DNA of 64,000 bases, from contig NC_134845.1 in NCBI RefSeq assembly GCF_965363235.1, forward strand, positions 30,010,524 to 30,074,523. The letters are read 5' to 3'. Below, piece after piece: positions 21,891-33,218 of this stretch (within the stretch, counting starts at the first letter, position 1; every line of letters starts with the position of its first letter). The notes beneath the pieces were generated by a model. The model saw nothing but the letters and a program-made list of their open reading frames with translations. It was not told the origin of the DNA and made no database searches. This DNA comes from Mytilus galloprovincialis (taxonomy: Eukaryota; Mollusca; Bivalvia; Mytilida; Mytilidae). The position numbers and the translations under genes are program-made.

Positions 21891-23567
21891 TCAGATTAGG
21901 TGAACAATCTTCTATAACGAACAGTTGTCATATCGTTCGTGTTACAGGTTGCAATTTTGTAAATATCTACAATGCTTTTTACCATCGGAACTCCTTTTAC
22001 AGCTAGAAATGTACAACTTTTACTATGAAGTTTTGAAAAAAAATATATCATAGAATGGAAAGTTGATATGCACTACTTTTTTTTCAAAGGTCAAAATATA
22101 GGACTTTGCGGCATATTTAAAACGTTTATATGCTCCGAACTGCTACAAGTTAAAATTTACGCTTCAATTCTTTAATACCAGTACGTGGGCTTAAGGGTTC
22201 AAAAAGATTTCAAAAGCGAAGTAAAGCTCGTATCTTCTATACCCTATATCTTTTGTTTGTTTCATATAATATTAGCCTCGTAGCTAGAATCTGGTCTGGA
22301 CATCAAAATCAAATTTCTTGTTTTTGATATTTGTTGGGGCAATGTTAGAGCTCTATATTCGTTCTCATAACAAGCCAAAATGGCAAGATATCGTATAATT
22401 TTGTCTTTTTTACTGTCAATTTAAGGCATTTAAAAGTAAATAATTTTAAACTTCAACTGTTTCAGAAGTTTTTGTGAATATAGAGCCAATTTAAGGTAGA
22501 TCATAATTATATGTTTCCCCCAAGATAGAATTTTCTTATACTTTGCCAAAATGAAGATTTAATTATGCACTTTTCAAAAATATATTAAAAAGGACTGGTT
22601 ACTGACTATTTTTCAAGCTTTGAGTAGTTGAAAATTGGCTTAATTTGCTTAAAATGATCTTAAAAAACACATTTTTGTGCAATAAAAGAGGTAGAATCTT
22701 GAAATTGATTGTGAGAAGATAGGTTTTACAATAGGTTTTAAGAAAACAAAAAGAAAAAATGGTTTCACCGAAATTGTTTTCTTGCTACAAATAGAAATTA
22801 AAAATTTCCCTATCAGTCCGGTATAAATTTGTTACTAAAAGAGTTATCTCCCCTTAAAAGGCTTAGTTGAAAAAGTTGATTCTTTAACTTACGGTGGTAC
22901 CTAACACTACAGGGAGATAACTCTGTAAAGTCAGCTAAGTGTTTTAATGAGGTCTTGTTGTAAAAGGAATATTAAGCTTCTCAATGATCAAAATTGGTGT
23001 TTATCAAACTGCTATATAACCAGTGTAATTTTTCTGACAAAACGGTTGGTTCAAAATTTTTGATTTTTTTTATATTTTTGTCAAAGGGTCAAAGTAAATA
23101 CTTTTACAAAATTTTATGAAAATTAACAAGCCAAATTATTTTAGTGTAAGTGTTGGGTACCACCTTTTAAATGTTTGATATTTGTTTAAGTATTTAGGAT
23201 AATGAAATAAATCAGCAAGTTTTCTTCATGTAAATAAACTGTCTAATCAATAAAATTGCAAATCTGTCTACAAATTTGCAGATTTAGGCAAATAAAAGTG
23301 ACTGATTGTGTACTGCAATAGTCTACAATACAAGATGGCGGTATACCATGCATCTATCTACCTTAATCCCATATTGAACCTTCTCTTTTAAATCGTATGC
23401 AGTTACCTAAAATAAACATTTTCAAATTTTGTATTTCAAATTTACTGCCACGCTACATCGTCTAGAATTCAAAATAGAACCATACTGTTAATTTGATTTG
23501 ACCTAAAATGCAAAACTTTCAGAAATTGTTGTCTTGTTAATTCTAACCTTGTTCTTTTCTGCAGGTT
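21891..23567 (+). other. TLR-2 leader intron region
   Basis: No coding sequence. It ends with TTCTTTTCTGCAG at 23564, the splice acceptor directly before GTTATG. ACTGCCACGCTACATCGTCT near 23443 matches the conserved intron word of TLR-1 and TLR-3. It contains the MITE at 22893-23164. Confidence 0.6.
22893..23164. mobile_element. 272-bp MITE with 15-bp TIRs
   Basis: The left terminus GGTGGTACCTAACAC and the reverse complement of the right terminus GGTGGTACCCAACAC differ at one base. The GGGAGATAACTC and GTTATCTCCCC words nearby are often seen in molluscan MITEs. No clean target duplication is visible. Confidence 0.75.
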
Positions 23568-25730
23568 ATGATTTCTCTAAGAGGATGTTTTATCTGCACT
23601 GTCGGCCTTCTTGTCGTAGAATTTGCTTTTGGCGATCTTTCCAATGCTCCAGTAGAATGTCTTAAGCCGTTTTGTCTATGTCAAAAGAAGTCGAGCGGAA
23701 GTGCTGTGTGTTCCGGTCGATCTTTACATTATATTCCAAGATTTCCGAAATATGTTCACTCAGTTGCATTCACGAATACAAGTATCAGCTTTATAGACAA
23801 TTTTGGATTGTTTAATTTAACTTTTAATCAAATGGAGAGAATAAATTTTACTGGTAATCTTTTACTCAGTATTGACAAACACGCGTTTCGAAATTTAACT
23901 TTCCTTGATACGCTTATTATTTCACGTGAACGTCTTTTGGATCTCAATTCCCTGAAATCGTCTTTTATGAGTTTGACTAGGTTAAAGATTTTAGTTTTTG
24001 ACTTTAAATTTAATATTTGGAAATCCCTACCCAAAGATATGTTCAACATTCATCACTTCAGTAAGGTTAAGTCTTTATTTTTGGAAGGTAATATCTTTAC
24101 CTTTGTCAACTTTACGACATTTGGAACCATGACCAGATTACAGGGAATTTCTCTTGCTGATAACGCAATAAGTCATATTTCTTTTACTAAGTTAACTTCA
24201 TTAACCAAATTAGATATGAGTTCAAATCTGCTTCCAAAAGTTCCAACTTTTTGTAGAAGAAACAACACCAGTTATTTTCCTAACTTAGAAACTTTAACGT
24301 TAAGTCATAACAATATTGGCTTTCTTGGTCCCAAGTCATTCAGATGTTTACCTCGACTTTTAACGTTAAACTTGGATTATACAAAGATTGGTAAACTTCA
24401 AGATAATGTGTTTGCATTTTTACCATCGCTGCAAAAGTTACATTTACATAGCATCGGTAATCCTCTGAAATCTATTAAACAAAATGCGTTCAATAGTTCT
24501 TCGTTAGAGACTTTGGATTTAAAAGGATCAAATTTTCATTTTAACATGAAGCAAAGATACGATGCAAACAAAATTTTTGCTTCCTGTCCAAATCTAAAGA
24601 TATTGGACCTCACAGAGAATAAAATGCCATCTGACGATTTAACCTTCCGAACGATTTTTAGGCCACTGAGAAAGTTAAAGAAATTGTTTCTCACAAAAAC
24701 TAAGATGCTTAATCTGCCTACAAATGTGTTCACAAATATGAAATTGCTTCAGACCTTACATTTGAATGAAAATGGGATAACAGATTGGAACGACAGTTGC
24801 CGTATCTTTGGTAATATGACATCCTTGAAATATCTCAATTTAAGACACAACCGTATATCTGTCATCAATGAAACCAGCTTTCCAGATAATTTTTTGTCAA
24901 GACTAGAAAAATTAAATCTAGCTCGTAATCCTTTTTCATGTATTTGCGACCAAATGTGGTTCCGAAACTGGATTCAAAAGAATGGTTCGATTTTGATGGA
25001 GTTTCCAAAGGAATACGGCTGTGGAAATCCAAATAATATGCGTGGAATATTATTGAAAGATTATAAACCTACAGCAAAAATCTGCAATCCATGGAATCCT
25101 CTGTATACAATGGTAATTGTCATGGGAATTGTTTTTATATCGTTCATCACTGTTGTTTCTATCGCTGCAAAGTGTCAGGGCAATATCAAGAACTACATAT
25201 ATTTACTACGTGTATATCACAGCCGGAAACAGGGATATATCCCTCTTGACAGTGAAGAGGATTACGAATATCACGCTTTCGTTGTGTACTGCGATACTGA
25301 TCGAAAATGGGTTCACAACAATCTCTTGATCAGGCTTGAAAATGAAGAAGGATTACAACTCTGTATTCACCATAGAAATTTCATAGTAGGAGATTCTATT
25401 ACTGTAAATGTTGACAATTTCCTTAAAAAGTCATGGAAAGTTTTAGTTATTGTATCGAACAATTTCGCGCAAAGTGAATGGTGTCAGTGGGAGGTAGATG
25501 TTGTACAAGAACGACGCCGACGCCAAGGGAAAGAAGTCATTGTTCCTATAATACTTGAAACCATTGACTCAAAACACATGACTAGTCAGTTACGTACATT
25601 ACTAGATAGTACGCCTTCCTTAAGGTACCGATCCGGAGTAGGCACAGAACTATTCTGGAAAGTTTTATCAGAGAGTTTAAGAAAGCCACTAGGACATCCA
25701 CCAACCTCTTTACTTTATTCAAGGATTTAA
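23568..25730 (+). CDS. Toll-like receptor TLR-2, intact (720 aa)
   Basis: Same architecture as TLR-1: signal peptide about 1-22, LRRNT 31-50, leucine-rich repeats to about 450, single LRRCT 454-507, transmembrane helix 511-536, TIR about 566-710 with YEYHAFVVY, the BB loop HHRNFIVGDS and FW at 696-697. From the transmembrane end onward it differs from TLR-1 at only about eleven of 185 residues, whereas the LRR region differs much more, including loss and gain of charged residues on the predicted ligand face. The stop follows SLLYSRI and represents the ancestral end. The start follows a splice acceptor. The ligand is unknown. The paralogous ectodomains presumably recognise different ligands while sharing one downstream signal. 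Confidence 0.95.
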   Translation: MISLRGCFICTVGLLVVEFAFGDLSNAPVECLKPFCLCQKKSSGSAVCSGRSLHYIPRFPKYVHSVAFTNTSISFIDNFGLFNLTFNQMERINFTGNLLLSIDKHAFRNLTFLDTLIISRERLLDLNSLKSSFMSLTRLKILVFDFKFNIWKSLPKDMFNIHHFSKVKSLFLEGNIFTFVNFTTFGTMTRLQGISLADNAISHISFTKLTSLTKLDMSSNLLPKVPTFCRRNNTSYFPNLETLTLSHNNIGFLGPKSFRCLPRLLTLNLDYTKIGKLQDNVFAFLPSLQKLHLHSIGNPLKSIKQNAFNSSSLETLDLKGSNFHFNMKQRYDANKIFASCPNLKILDLTENKMPSDDLTFRTIFRPLRKLKKLFLTKTKMLNLPTNVFTNMKLLQTLHLNENGITDWNDSCRIFGNMTSLKYLNLRHNRISVINETSFPDNFLSRLEKLNLARNPFSCICDQMWFRNWIQKNGSILMEFPKEYGCGNPNNMRGILLKDYKPTAKICNPWNPLYTMVIVMGIVFISFITVVSIAAKCQGNIKNYIYLLRVYHSRKQGYIPLDSEEDYEYHAFVVYCDTDRKWVHNNLLIRLENEEGLQLCIHHRNFIVGDSITVNVDNFLKKSWKVLVIVSNNFAQSEWCQWEVDVVQERRRRQGKEVIVPIILETIDSKHMTSQLRTLLDSTPSLRYRSGVGTELFWKVLSESLRKPLGHPPTSLLYSRI

Positions 25731-26379
25731 CCGCCTTACTTTACTGGTTAAACAAGAGACTCACATGAGCCTGTTTTGTTCAGCTTGAGAAATGTTCTAG
25801 TCAGCAAATGAGGACATTTAATTGTGCATACTAGTTTTTGAGGTTTTTTTTTTTTTTTTATTCTGTACAATTGCAACATTAAAAAAAAACTGCACAAACA
25901 GTTGCAATTGTTTGTGTTATGGGCTATTTCAAACCCCTTTTACCAACATATTTAGCTCATGTTTTCTTGTTATATAGATAAAATCCAAAAACTGAGGATT
26001 GGTAAAATCCTTTCCTGTAGATATAATACATAGCATACATGTAACTTTGAAATTCAAATAAAAAGAAATATTTCAAATAATTTATAATTAAACACACAAA
26101 TATCTAATAATTAGATAGTTAATGGAAGGTTGGACTACGATTAAGATACATCATGCTGATTATTGTTTGCTTCCTTTTGCTATAGCAAATGATCATGTAC
26201 AGAAAGAGAAATTATGTTATGGTATAGATAGGCAAAACATACTTATGAATTCAACAAAAAGTGCGGGAACAAATGAGAAATATTTGGAAAACATACAAAT
26301 ATAACACAGAAAACCAAAAATTGAAAGAAAGGGAGAACATGATATAAGAATATGCATTATTTATTTGGTTTTATAACTG
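25731..26379 (+). other. TLR-2 3' region with poly(A) signal
   Basis: AATAAA at 26057-26062 is a candidate polyadenylation signal about 330 bp after the stop. T and A tracts lie at about 25845-25890. No further gene is seen. Confidence 0.5.
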
Positions 26380-26660
26380 TTTTGATCTGGGCGTCACTAA
26401 TTAGTCTTGTGTAGACGAATAAACTCATCATAGATACCAGAACTAAATTTTGTATATACGCCAGACGCGCGTATTGTCTACAAAAGACTCATCAGTGACG
26501 CTCGAATCCAAAAAAGTAAAAAAGGCCAAATAAAGTACGAAGTTGAAGAGCATTGAGGACCAAAATTCCTAAAGGTTTTGCCAAATACAGCTAAAGTAAT
26601 CCATGCCTGAGGTAGAAACACGTGCCTGTCATATTAAATTATAATCCTGGTACTATTGAT
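26380..26660 (-). mobile_element. Hammerhead repeat, subfamily 2, rearranged
   Basis: A minus-strand copy (CTCATCATAGATACCAG to CCATGCCTGAGGTAGAA) is flanked on both sides by short plus-strand fragments of the same family (CTGGGCGTCACTAATTAGTC on the left, AAATTATAATCCTGGTAC on the right). The motif at 26458-26501 has a broken GAAA core and should be inactive. Confidence 0.75.
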
Positions 26661-27309
26661 AAATTTTTATGTCATTCGTTATACGTTACATTAACCCTAA
26701 ATAAATGATTTCATTAGTCATCAAGTCGAAGGGAGTGTCACTAATAAGTACAAAGTCGATGAGTTATTTTTTTTAATCGATTATCTACTATTACACACGA
26801 AACTTAATGATGAATATAGGTAATTCTACTGAGTTCGATTGGTTCAAATGAAATAAGTATATAAGAAAATACATATAAACGGAGAATAACAAAAATAGGC
26901 CAAAAATTTAATTGACATAATCATGATAATCCAACAAAGCGGATGTAAATAATTAAAATCTTTTGTACTTGCAATTGTTGTTATCTTTAAAGTAATTATA
27001 TAACTTGCTGTTCTATCTTCTGAAAGTTTATAATTCGTTATTATAACTAGAACATCCCGATTAACTTATACGATAAGAGCACTACCACTTGACCATGTTC
27101 ACATGACACATACTTAGAAGATTTTACACAAAATTCATGCTTATTGCTAACACAGGCTATCTGGGCCGTGTGATATTCGTTTGTTTGTTGTCCGTGTGCA
27201 TGACTATACTTTGTGGAGGAAATGGTTAAGTGTGGTTAATGGTGGTTGATGTGGTAATTTGTAATGAGTGGTATTGTTGACGATATCCCTTTGTTGTTGA
27301 ATTAATATA
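26661..27309. other. No feature recognised
   Basis: AT-rich sequence without supported gene or repeat. Confidence 0.4.
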
Positions 27310-27469
27310 GATTCCACAACTGCAACAAGTGTATTACGATATTGCGCCACTCGAGACAGTTAAAATTTTAATATATAAAGCGCGAAGGCTTGCCGAGTTT
27401 TTTAAATAAATAAAATTTAACTGTTGAGAGTGGAGAAATATCGTAATACGAATTACAGTGGTGGAATCT
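27310..27469. repeat. Fold-back element, about 60-bp arms
   Basis: GATTCCACAACTG...GTATTACGATATTGCGCCAC on the left pairs with GTAATACGAATTACAGTGG and GGTGGAATC on the right. The loop contains GCGCGAAGGCTTGCCGAG. No transposase or clear target duplication. Confidence 0.75.
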
Positions 27470-28739
27470 GTTTCTCTTATGATTTTTATCCTTCCTTTTC
27501 AAAGATTTGAGAAAAGTTGTGTACTTTTGATGTGACGTCATCAGGCATGGTCGCCTTTTTCGTGACGTCACAATAAGAAAATTCAGAAGAAAACAAGAAA
27601 ATTTAACGTCACAATTAAATTTCAACCAATAATTTACCGAGAACAGATTTTTCACTAGTGAGGAGGAATGTTTTTCTCACACTGGTCAGGAAATGTGAAA
27701 AAAAGCACAAAAATTAGAGAAGATAAGATATGTATTTCTTGAAAGCTACATTCAATACAAAATTGTATTTTCTTTAAATACCTTCTTGTTGTAGTAAGCA
27801 CAAGTTTCTTTTCTCAAGAATATATATGATGACCTTTATGTCTTTGCTGAAGTCATAGGTCATTCTGTCTGTAGCTGTGTACATATTTTTAACTGTGTTT
27901 TGCAACATTTGGTCTCAAAAGTTAAACAATTCACAAAACTGATTAAATCCGATTCCTGTTCATTTTTGCAAAAAGTTAAGCTGCCTGGACCATGTGTAGT
28001 TATTCATGTCTGTGTTTGTACCACTTTCTTTAGAAAAGTTGTTAGTTGCGACAGGGCGTAATTTATTTTCTGTCCATTGTTTTTGGTAATATTGAGCTTT
28101 ATTTTATCTTTGTTATGTTTTATCTGAGATGTACCAATAACATCAAACTGAACATGCATTTCAAATGAACTGAGAAACTATCACAAACATCTATAAGTTT
28201 GTTAGTTATATTATAATGGATGTATGGCTTCAGTATAATTTCGTTTAGACTGAGTGATCATCCCCCTTAAAGGCTTTCGATTATTCATTTATCGCACATG
28301 ATGAAATGATATAAATAGGCGTCTTCTATTTAAATGAAGAAATTCCTATTCTACTTGGAGCAAAGCATTGGTTTGTGACCAAATCAGCACAGTAAATCAA
28401 GTAGTTCTTTATATATTTCAAATTACAATGCTGCTAAATGTGATCATGTTTTTATAATCGCTGGGTCGATGACACTGTTTGTGAGATCCCCCTAGTTTTG
28501 TACAGGGTTCGTTTGTTTGTTAGTTAATGTCTTAAACAAGAAACAATTACATTGTAAGCATCCCAATTTGATAAAAAAAAAACTGTTTGCAAACATGACT
28601 TATCTTGAGTTAATTCGTAATATTTTCGACTTTTATCGTGTTTATTAATAAAAAGTTGATTTAGAGCACCTAGGATAAAAACAGATCTTAAATTCCACCC
28701 TGGGATTAAAAACTGTTGATTCAGCAAATATTGCCTGAT
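27470..28739. other. No gene; two TGACGTCA palindromes
   Basis: TGACGTCA occurs twice within 30 bp (near 27534 and 27562), a CRE-like site by sequence. Whether it is functional or part of a repeat is unknown. The rest is unremarkable AT-rich DNA. Confidence 0.4.
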
Positions 28740-29015
28740 TTGTGAGTATTACCAATGTCATTTCAACTAATCTGGCGGAGCTTACGTTTTAATTTTCATT
28801 AGGACAGTCTATTCGAAGATGTGTGTTATAAGTATGATTGCCGTTATAATTATTACTGATTTCTAATCACCTGTCAGTGTCATCAAAGGAATTTACAAAA
28901 TAATGACTGTACACTTCATTGATGAGTTTATCCTAAAACACCTATCTATAGATGGACTGGTTTATTATGAGTGAACCGGTTAAACTCTGCCAAGTCAAGT
29001 GAAATAAATCGAATA
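28740..29015 (+). repeat. Dispersed element, inverted partner of 50095-50362
   Basis: From GAGTATTACCAATGTCATTT through GGCGGAGCTTACGTTTTAA to TTAAACTCTGCCAAGTCAAG. The reverse complement is found 21 kb away. Short GGCGGAGYTTA words sit at both ends, which suggests TIRs. Confidence 0.8.
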
Positions 29016-29059
29016 ATAATTAAGTAGAAATTTACCATGATAGTAGAAATTAATTATTT

Positions 29060-29350
29060 TTATGTAACTTGCAATACATTTTTATTATAAATGTTCGCTT
29101 TAACTTTTCGTAGTGTTTGGTACATGTGCAACAACTGGAATTTAAAATTTCCCATAAGAATGCCGACAATTTGTTCCCATAAAAGTCTACCTCCAAATTC
29201 AACAAATATGTTATCAAAACTCAAGCTACTGAACACTTGGTCTTCTGCGTAGCATATTTTACCTTTTTGTTCACTATTTACAAAATAAGCCGCATGGTAT
29301 CCCAAAGTAATAAATTTATAGTGCATGCTACCATTTTTGTTGAAAAGCAT
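29060..29350 (-). pseudogene. Reverse transcriptase fragment, minus strand
   Basis: Read on the minus strand, a 96-codon frame contains FVNSEQKGKICYAEDQVF, then DNIFVEFGG, then QIVGILMG, the position of the G-[IV]-P-M-G motif of reverse transcriptases, here with proline changed to leucine. After it the frame degenerates. It looks like the upstream (fingers and palm) portion of the same family whose C-terminal parts are at 12595, 33219 and 46857. Confidence 0.6.
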
Positions 29351-29639
29351 TGTGGATTATTTCTTTTAGACGATTTTTTTAATTTATCATGGGTAATGGT
29401 GGTATACACGGTTGAAAAATCAAAATTTTTGATAAAGCTATTTTTAGAAAAAGATCGAGAATTATCCAGAAGTTCGTTAGAGTTTTTTAAAATCCACGTA
29501 TGGTATCTTTCGTTCCTCTTTGGTGGATGTAACGTACCGATGATTACTTATGCCAAGTAGTATGAACTTTAGTGTTGACATGAAATAGCATTGATAAGTT
29601 TATTGTGTGTACATTAACTGTTTATAAGCTTTCAAATTA
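29351..29639. other. No supported gene
   Basis: A 107-codon plus-strand frame (29237-29560) is antisense to the reverse transcriptase fragment and is rejected as a gene. Confidence 0.4.
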
Positions 29640-29830
29640 AACAATAAGGTTATCCACCATAGGCAAAGATTGCCTCGGTCGTATTGGAAAAAATCTTTCG
29701 AAATTTTCTAATGTCATTTAACTTGGTATTTGATTTGACCATCTCATTGTTCTGAATCAAGCGAAATGTACGAGTCATTTGTAATCCAAATGCGCCAAAT
29801 TATAAACCTGTCATCTTTGATGAATATATA
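29640..29830 (+). mobile_element. Very old hammerhead-repeat relic
   Basis: The order CATAGGCAAAGATTGCCT, GGTCGTATTGG, AATTATAAACCTGTCATC and TTTGATGAATA follows the family, but the ribozyme core is gone. Confidence 0.45.
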
Positions 29831-29989
29831 TCGAATTTTTCATCGTTTAATTCAGTCTACTAACTAATTTTAAAGGAATTCAATGGACATTTATGCACTA
29901 TCTTTATACCAGATTCTGATATAAAGATAGTACGTGTTTGTCCATTGTGAGATTATTTGTCAAGATTTACAGTTAATAGCAAAACTCAA

Positions 29990-31050
29990 TAAAGATCTCT
30001 ATCTATAATGAACTTGGCCTAGTAGTAACATTGGAAAATATTTTGTAAAAATTTACAAAATTTATGAAAATTGTTGAAAATTTACTATAAAGGGCAATAA
30101 CTCCTTAAGGGGTTAATTGACCATTTTGGTCATGTTGACTTATTTGTATGTTTTACTTTACAAAATTTATGAAAATTGTTAAAAATTTACTATAAAGGCC
30201 AATAACTACTTAAGGGGTTAATTGACCATTTTGGTCATGTTGACTTATTTGTATGTCTTACTTTGCTGTACATTATTACTGTTTACAGATTATCTCTATC
30301 TATCAGATTTGCTCTAAATACTTTGGTTCCAGAGATATGAGCCAAAAACTGTATTTTACCGTATGTACTATTTTTAGACATGTCGGCCATCTTGGTTCGC
30401 CGGCGGGGTCATCGGACACAATTTTAAAACTAGATACCCTAATGATGATGGTGGACAAGTTTGGTTAAATTTGTCTCAGTAGTTTCAGAGGAGAAGATTT
30501 TTGTAAAAGATTAAAAAACAATACGAAAAATTATTAAAAATTGACTATAAAGGGAAATAACTCTTTAAGGAGTCAACTGACTATTTAAGTCAATTCGACT
30601 TATTTGTAGATCTTACTTTGCTTAACATTATTGCTGTTTACAGTTTATCTCTATCTATAATAATATTCAAGATAATAACCCAAAACTGCAAAATGTCGTT
30701 AAAATTACCAATTCAGGGACAGCAACCTAACAACAAGTTGTCCGATTCATCTGAAAATTCAAGGCAGATAGATCTTGACCTGATATAAACAAATTTACCT
30801 CATGTCAGATTTGCTCTAAATGCTTTGGTTTCAAAGATATAAGCCAAAATTTTACCGCTATGTTCTATTTATAGCGATGGCGGCCCTCTTGGTTGGTTGG
30901 CCGGGTCACCGAACACATTTTTTAACTAGATACTTCAAAGATGATTTAGGCCTAGTTTGGTTAAAATGTCTTGTAAAAGTTAACGACGACGGACAACGGA
31001 CGCCAAGTGATGATCAAATCTCACCCTTCGGGCCAGGTGAGCTAAAAATC
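29990..31050 (+). mobile_element. Helitron-like non-autonomous repeat
   Basis: Tandem segments of about 105 bp (CTATAAAGGGCAATAACTCC, GGGGTTAATTGACCATTTTG) occur at 30055 and 30160, with a diverged copy at 30540. The right end is CTCACCCTTCGGGCCAGGTGAG followed by CTAA, a hairpin plus CTRR as at Helitron 3' ends. I recall this end as frequent in mussels. No helicase is encoded here. Confidence 0.5.
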
Positions 31051-31246
31051 GAAATTATGATTTTGTTTTGTTCAATCATTTATGAAAGTGAAATAATAAT
31101 TCGCTTTTAATTTTTCGAAAAACTAAGGATTTTCTTATCCCAGGCATAGATTACCTTAGCTGTATTTGGCACAACTTTTGGGAATTTTGGATTTTCAATG
31201 CTCTTCAACTTTGTACTTGTTTGGCTTTATAAATATTTTGAAATGA

Positions 31247-31290
31247 GCGTCACTGATGAGTCTTGTGTAGACGAAACGCGCGTCTGGCGT
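31247..31290 (+). ncRNA. Hammerhead ribozyme, type I, intact
   Basis: GCGTCA stem I strand, CTGATGA, stem II GTCT-TGTGT-AGAC, GAAA, stem III ACG-CG-CGT, cleavage after GTC (31284), TGGCGT closing stem I. All conserved positions are present. Confidence 0.9.
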
Positions 31291-31602
31291 ACTAAATTAT
31301 AATCCTGGTACCTTTGATAACTATTTACACCACTGGGTCGATGCCACTGCTGGTGGACGTTTCGTCCCCGAGGGTATCACCAGCCCAGTAGTCAACACTT
31401 CGGTGTTGACATGAATATCAATATTGTGGTCATTTTTTATAAATTTCCTGCTTACAAAACTTTGAATTTTTCGAAATACTAAGGATTTTCTTATCCCAGG
31501 CATAGATTACCTTAGCTGTATTTGGCACAACTTTTGGGAATTTTGGATTTTCAATGCTCTTCAACTTTGTACTTGTTTGGCTTTATAAATATTTTGAAAT
31601 GA

Positions 31603-31646
31603 GCGTCACTGATGAGTCTTATGTAGACGAAACGCACGTCTGGCGT
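31603..31646 (+). ncRNA. Hammerhead ribozyme, type I, intact
   Basis: Same arrangement 356 bp downstream. The stem III loop is CA instead of CG, which leaves the pairs intact. Predicted cleavage is after position 31640. Confidence 0.9.
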
Positions 31647-31681
31647 ACTAAATTATAATCCTGGTACCTTTGATAACTATT

Positions 31682-32534
31682 AGCAATCAGTATGTTTCAA
31701 GTTTTTCAAATAAGTATAAGAAACATTGATGATGAATTATTCACTAGCAACCTCATTGAATTCGTATGCATGCGAACTTCAATTGGACCCCTTACCTAGA
31801 GATGGATAAGGTACGAAGTGTGCATCAGGAAAGAATGTCAACATTAAAAGTGAAACAAAGGTAAATCATTTGATCGACTAATTTGATCCACAAAAAATAA
31901 TTCTTAAACAGGTAAAAACGATGATTAACATACTTCTTATCTATGATACGAAATTAAACAGACCTAGAAAAATCCAATTGCACGAGTGGCCTTTCTAATT
32001 ATATCTATACTTATGTTTATATCGCTAATATGACCATCGGAGGTCTTCGAATGTCAATTCGATAGTTAATTTAATGCCGTCAAGACTTAAATACACACGA
32101 AACGAAGCAATACTTTATCGAACCCATGTCCTGTAAATTGTTTATTTTAGACGTTTTATAGTTTCGATAAAAGTTTCACATGGTTATAAATTAAATATGA
32201 GAATTTGAGTCAAATCGGTGAATATCAATTTGACAGCTAGTGCCCCTTTAAAGTTTTTCATTTGAACTTGAGCAGTGCGACTGCAAGATCTCTAACAAGC
32301 GTGTGATGGTTTATGTTGACGCATACAAAGAGTAATTGGATGACAATAATTACAATATGGGATTATCAAAGGTGTACATTTTCAAGATTTTGATGAAATA
32401 TAGGATTTAACAAAAAAAGTCTTTGTACAAGGGTTTTAAAGTTAAACTTCGCCATTCAAATATATAAAGAATATTCATCTTTTTTGTTACAAACAGGTGT
32501 TGTCGCCTGTCAATAGATCAACAACTTATATTGT
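31682..32534. other. No feature recognised
   Basis: AT-rich sequence before the TLR-3 upstream block. Confidence 0.4.
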
Positions 32535-33215
32535 TGGATTTGGGACAGCACCTCAACCATGTGTCAACTAAGTAGACTAATATTTTAATGTTTTTGACTC
32601 ATGAAAAAAGAATCATTCATATTTTTGTTATTAATTCATGGCTTTTTTGTTTTATCTTTTTATAAACAAGATTGTATCTTAAATGACACAAGTATATTTC
32701 TACTTAAGTTACTATTTTCGTTAAAAAAAACCTTTGACACAATAAGACAACCTTTAGTTTGTATTGAGATCTTCTTTATTGTTAGCTGATTTATGTCTTC
32801 ATCTTTTTAAATGAAAAAAAATAAGTAAAAGAATATTGCTTGTTTGTGTGTTACTAAATCAACCTATTATCACAGAGTGTCCTACAAAATAAAATAAATT
32901 AAAGGTAAACTATTCATATTTTGAATATAACCATGCACCAAATACAAAATACAACTAAACAACTCATCCTTGACTTTGGTTTTCCGTTGTATAAAGTTCA
33001 GTACGCAGTACGTGGATCCAAATATAGACAAGGAGGAAAGTGTCATCTGTTAAGCGGTATATATATAATCCAAATAAATAGAAAAGAGTAAGTATAAACC
33101 TACTTAGATATTTTTTCGGAATTTCAAAACTATAATTGCATTTGATGGTTCATGCATTTATGATATATTGGTATGTATGGTTTTAATTTTCTGCATGAAC
33201 TCATTATCTTAACTG
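32535..33215 (+). repeat. TLR-upstream conserved block, copy D5
   Basis: Collinear with 3192-3960, with about 80% similarity by eye. Landmarks are GACAGCACCTCAACCATGTG, TTTTATAAACAAGATTGTAT, CCAAATATAGACAAGGAGGA and GATATATTGGTATGTATGG. It is cut off on the right by a reverse transcriptase fragment. Confidence 0.8.
32990..33093 (+). promoter_or_regulatory. Candidate TLR-3 core promoter and exon-1 donor
   Basis: TATAAA (32990-32995) precedes GAAAAGA|GTAAGTATA (GT at 33088) by 98 bp, the same spacing as in the TLR-1 block. It predicts a leader intron of about 1 kb ending at 34083. The promoter looks intact although the gene is broken. Confidence 0.4.
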
Positions 33216-33218
33216 ATA

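Larger units (their letters stand above)
31108..31681 (+). mobile_element. Hammerhead repeat dimer (retrozyme-like)
   Basis: Two tandem monomers with a period of about 356 bp. The first is truncated at its 5' end and the second is complete to GGTACCTTTGATAACTATTA. Between the ribozymes lies the segment CACCACTGGGTCGATGCCAC, GACGTTTCGTCCCCGAGGGT and CAACACTTCGGTGTTGAC, the last a perfect small hairpin. There is no open reading frame of note. The monomer length and ribozyme placement match described animal retrozymes. Confidence 0.9.
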
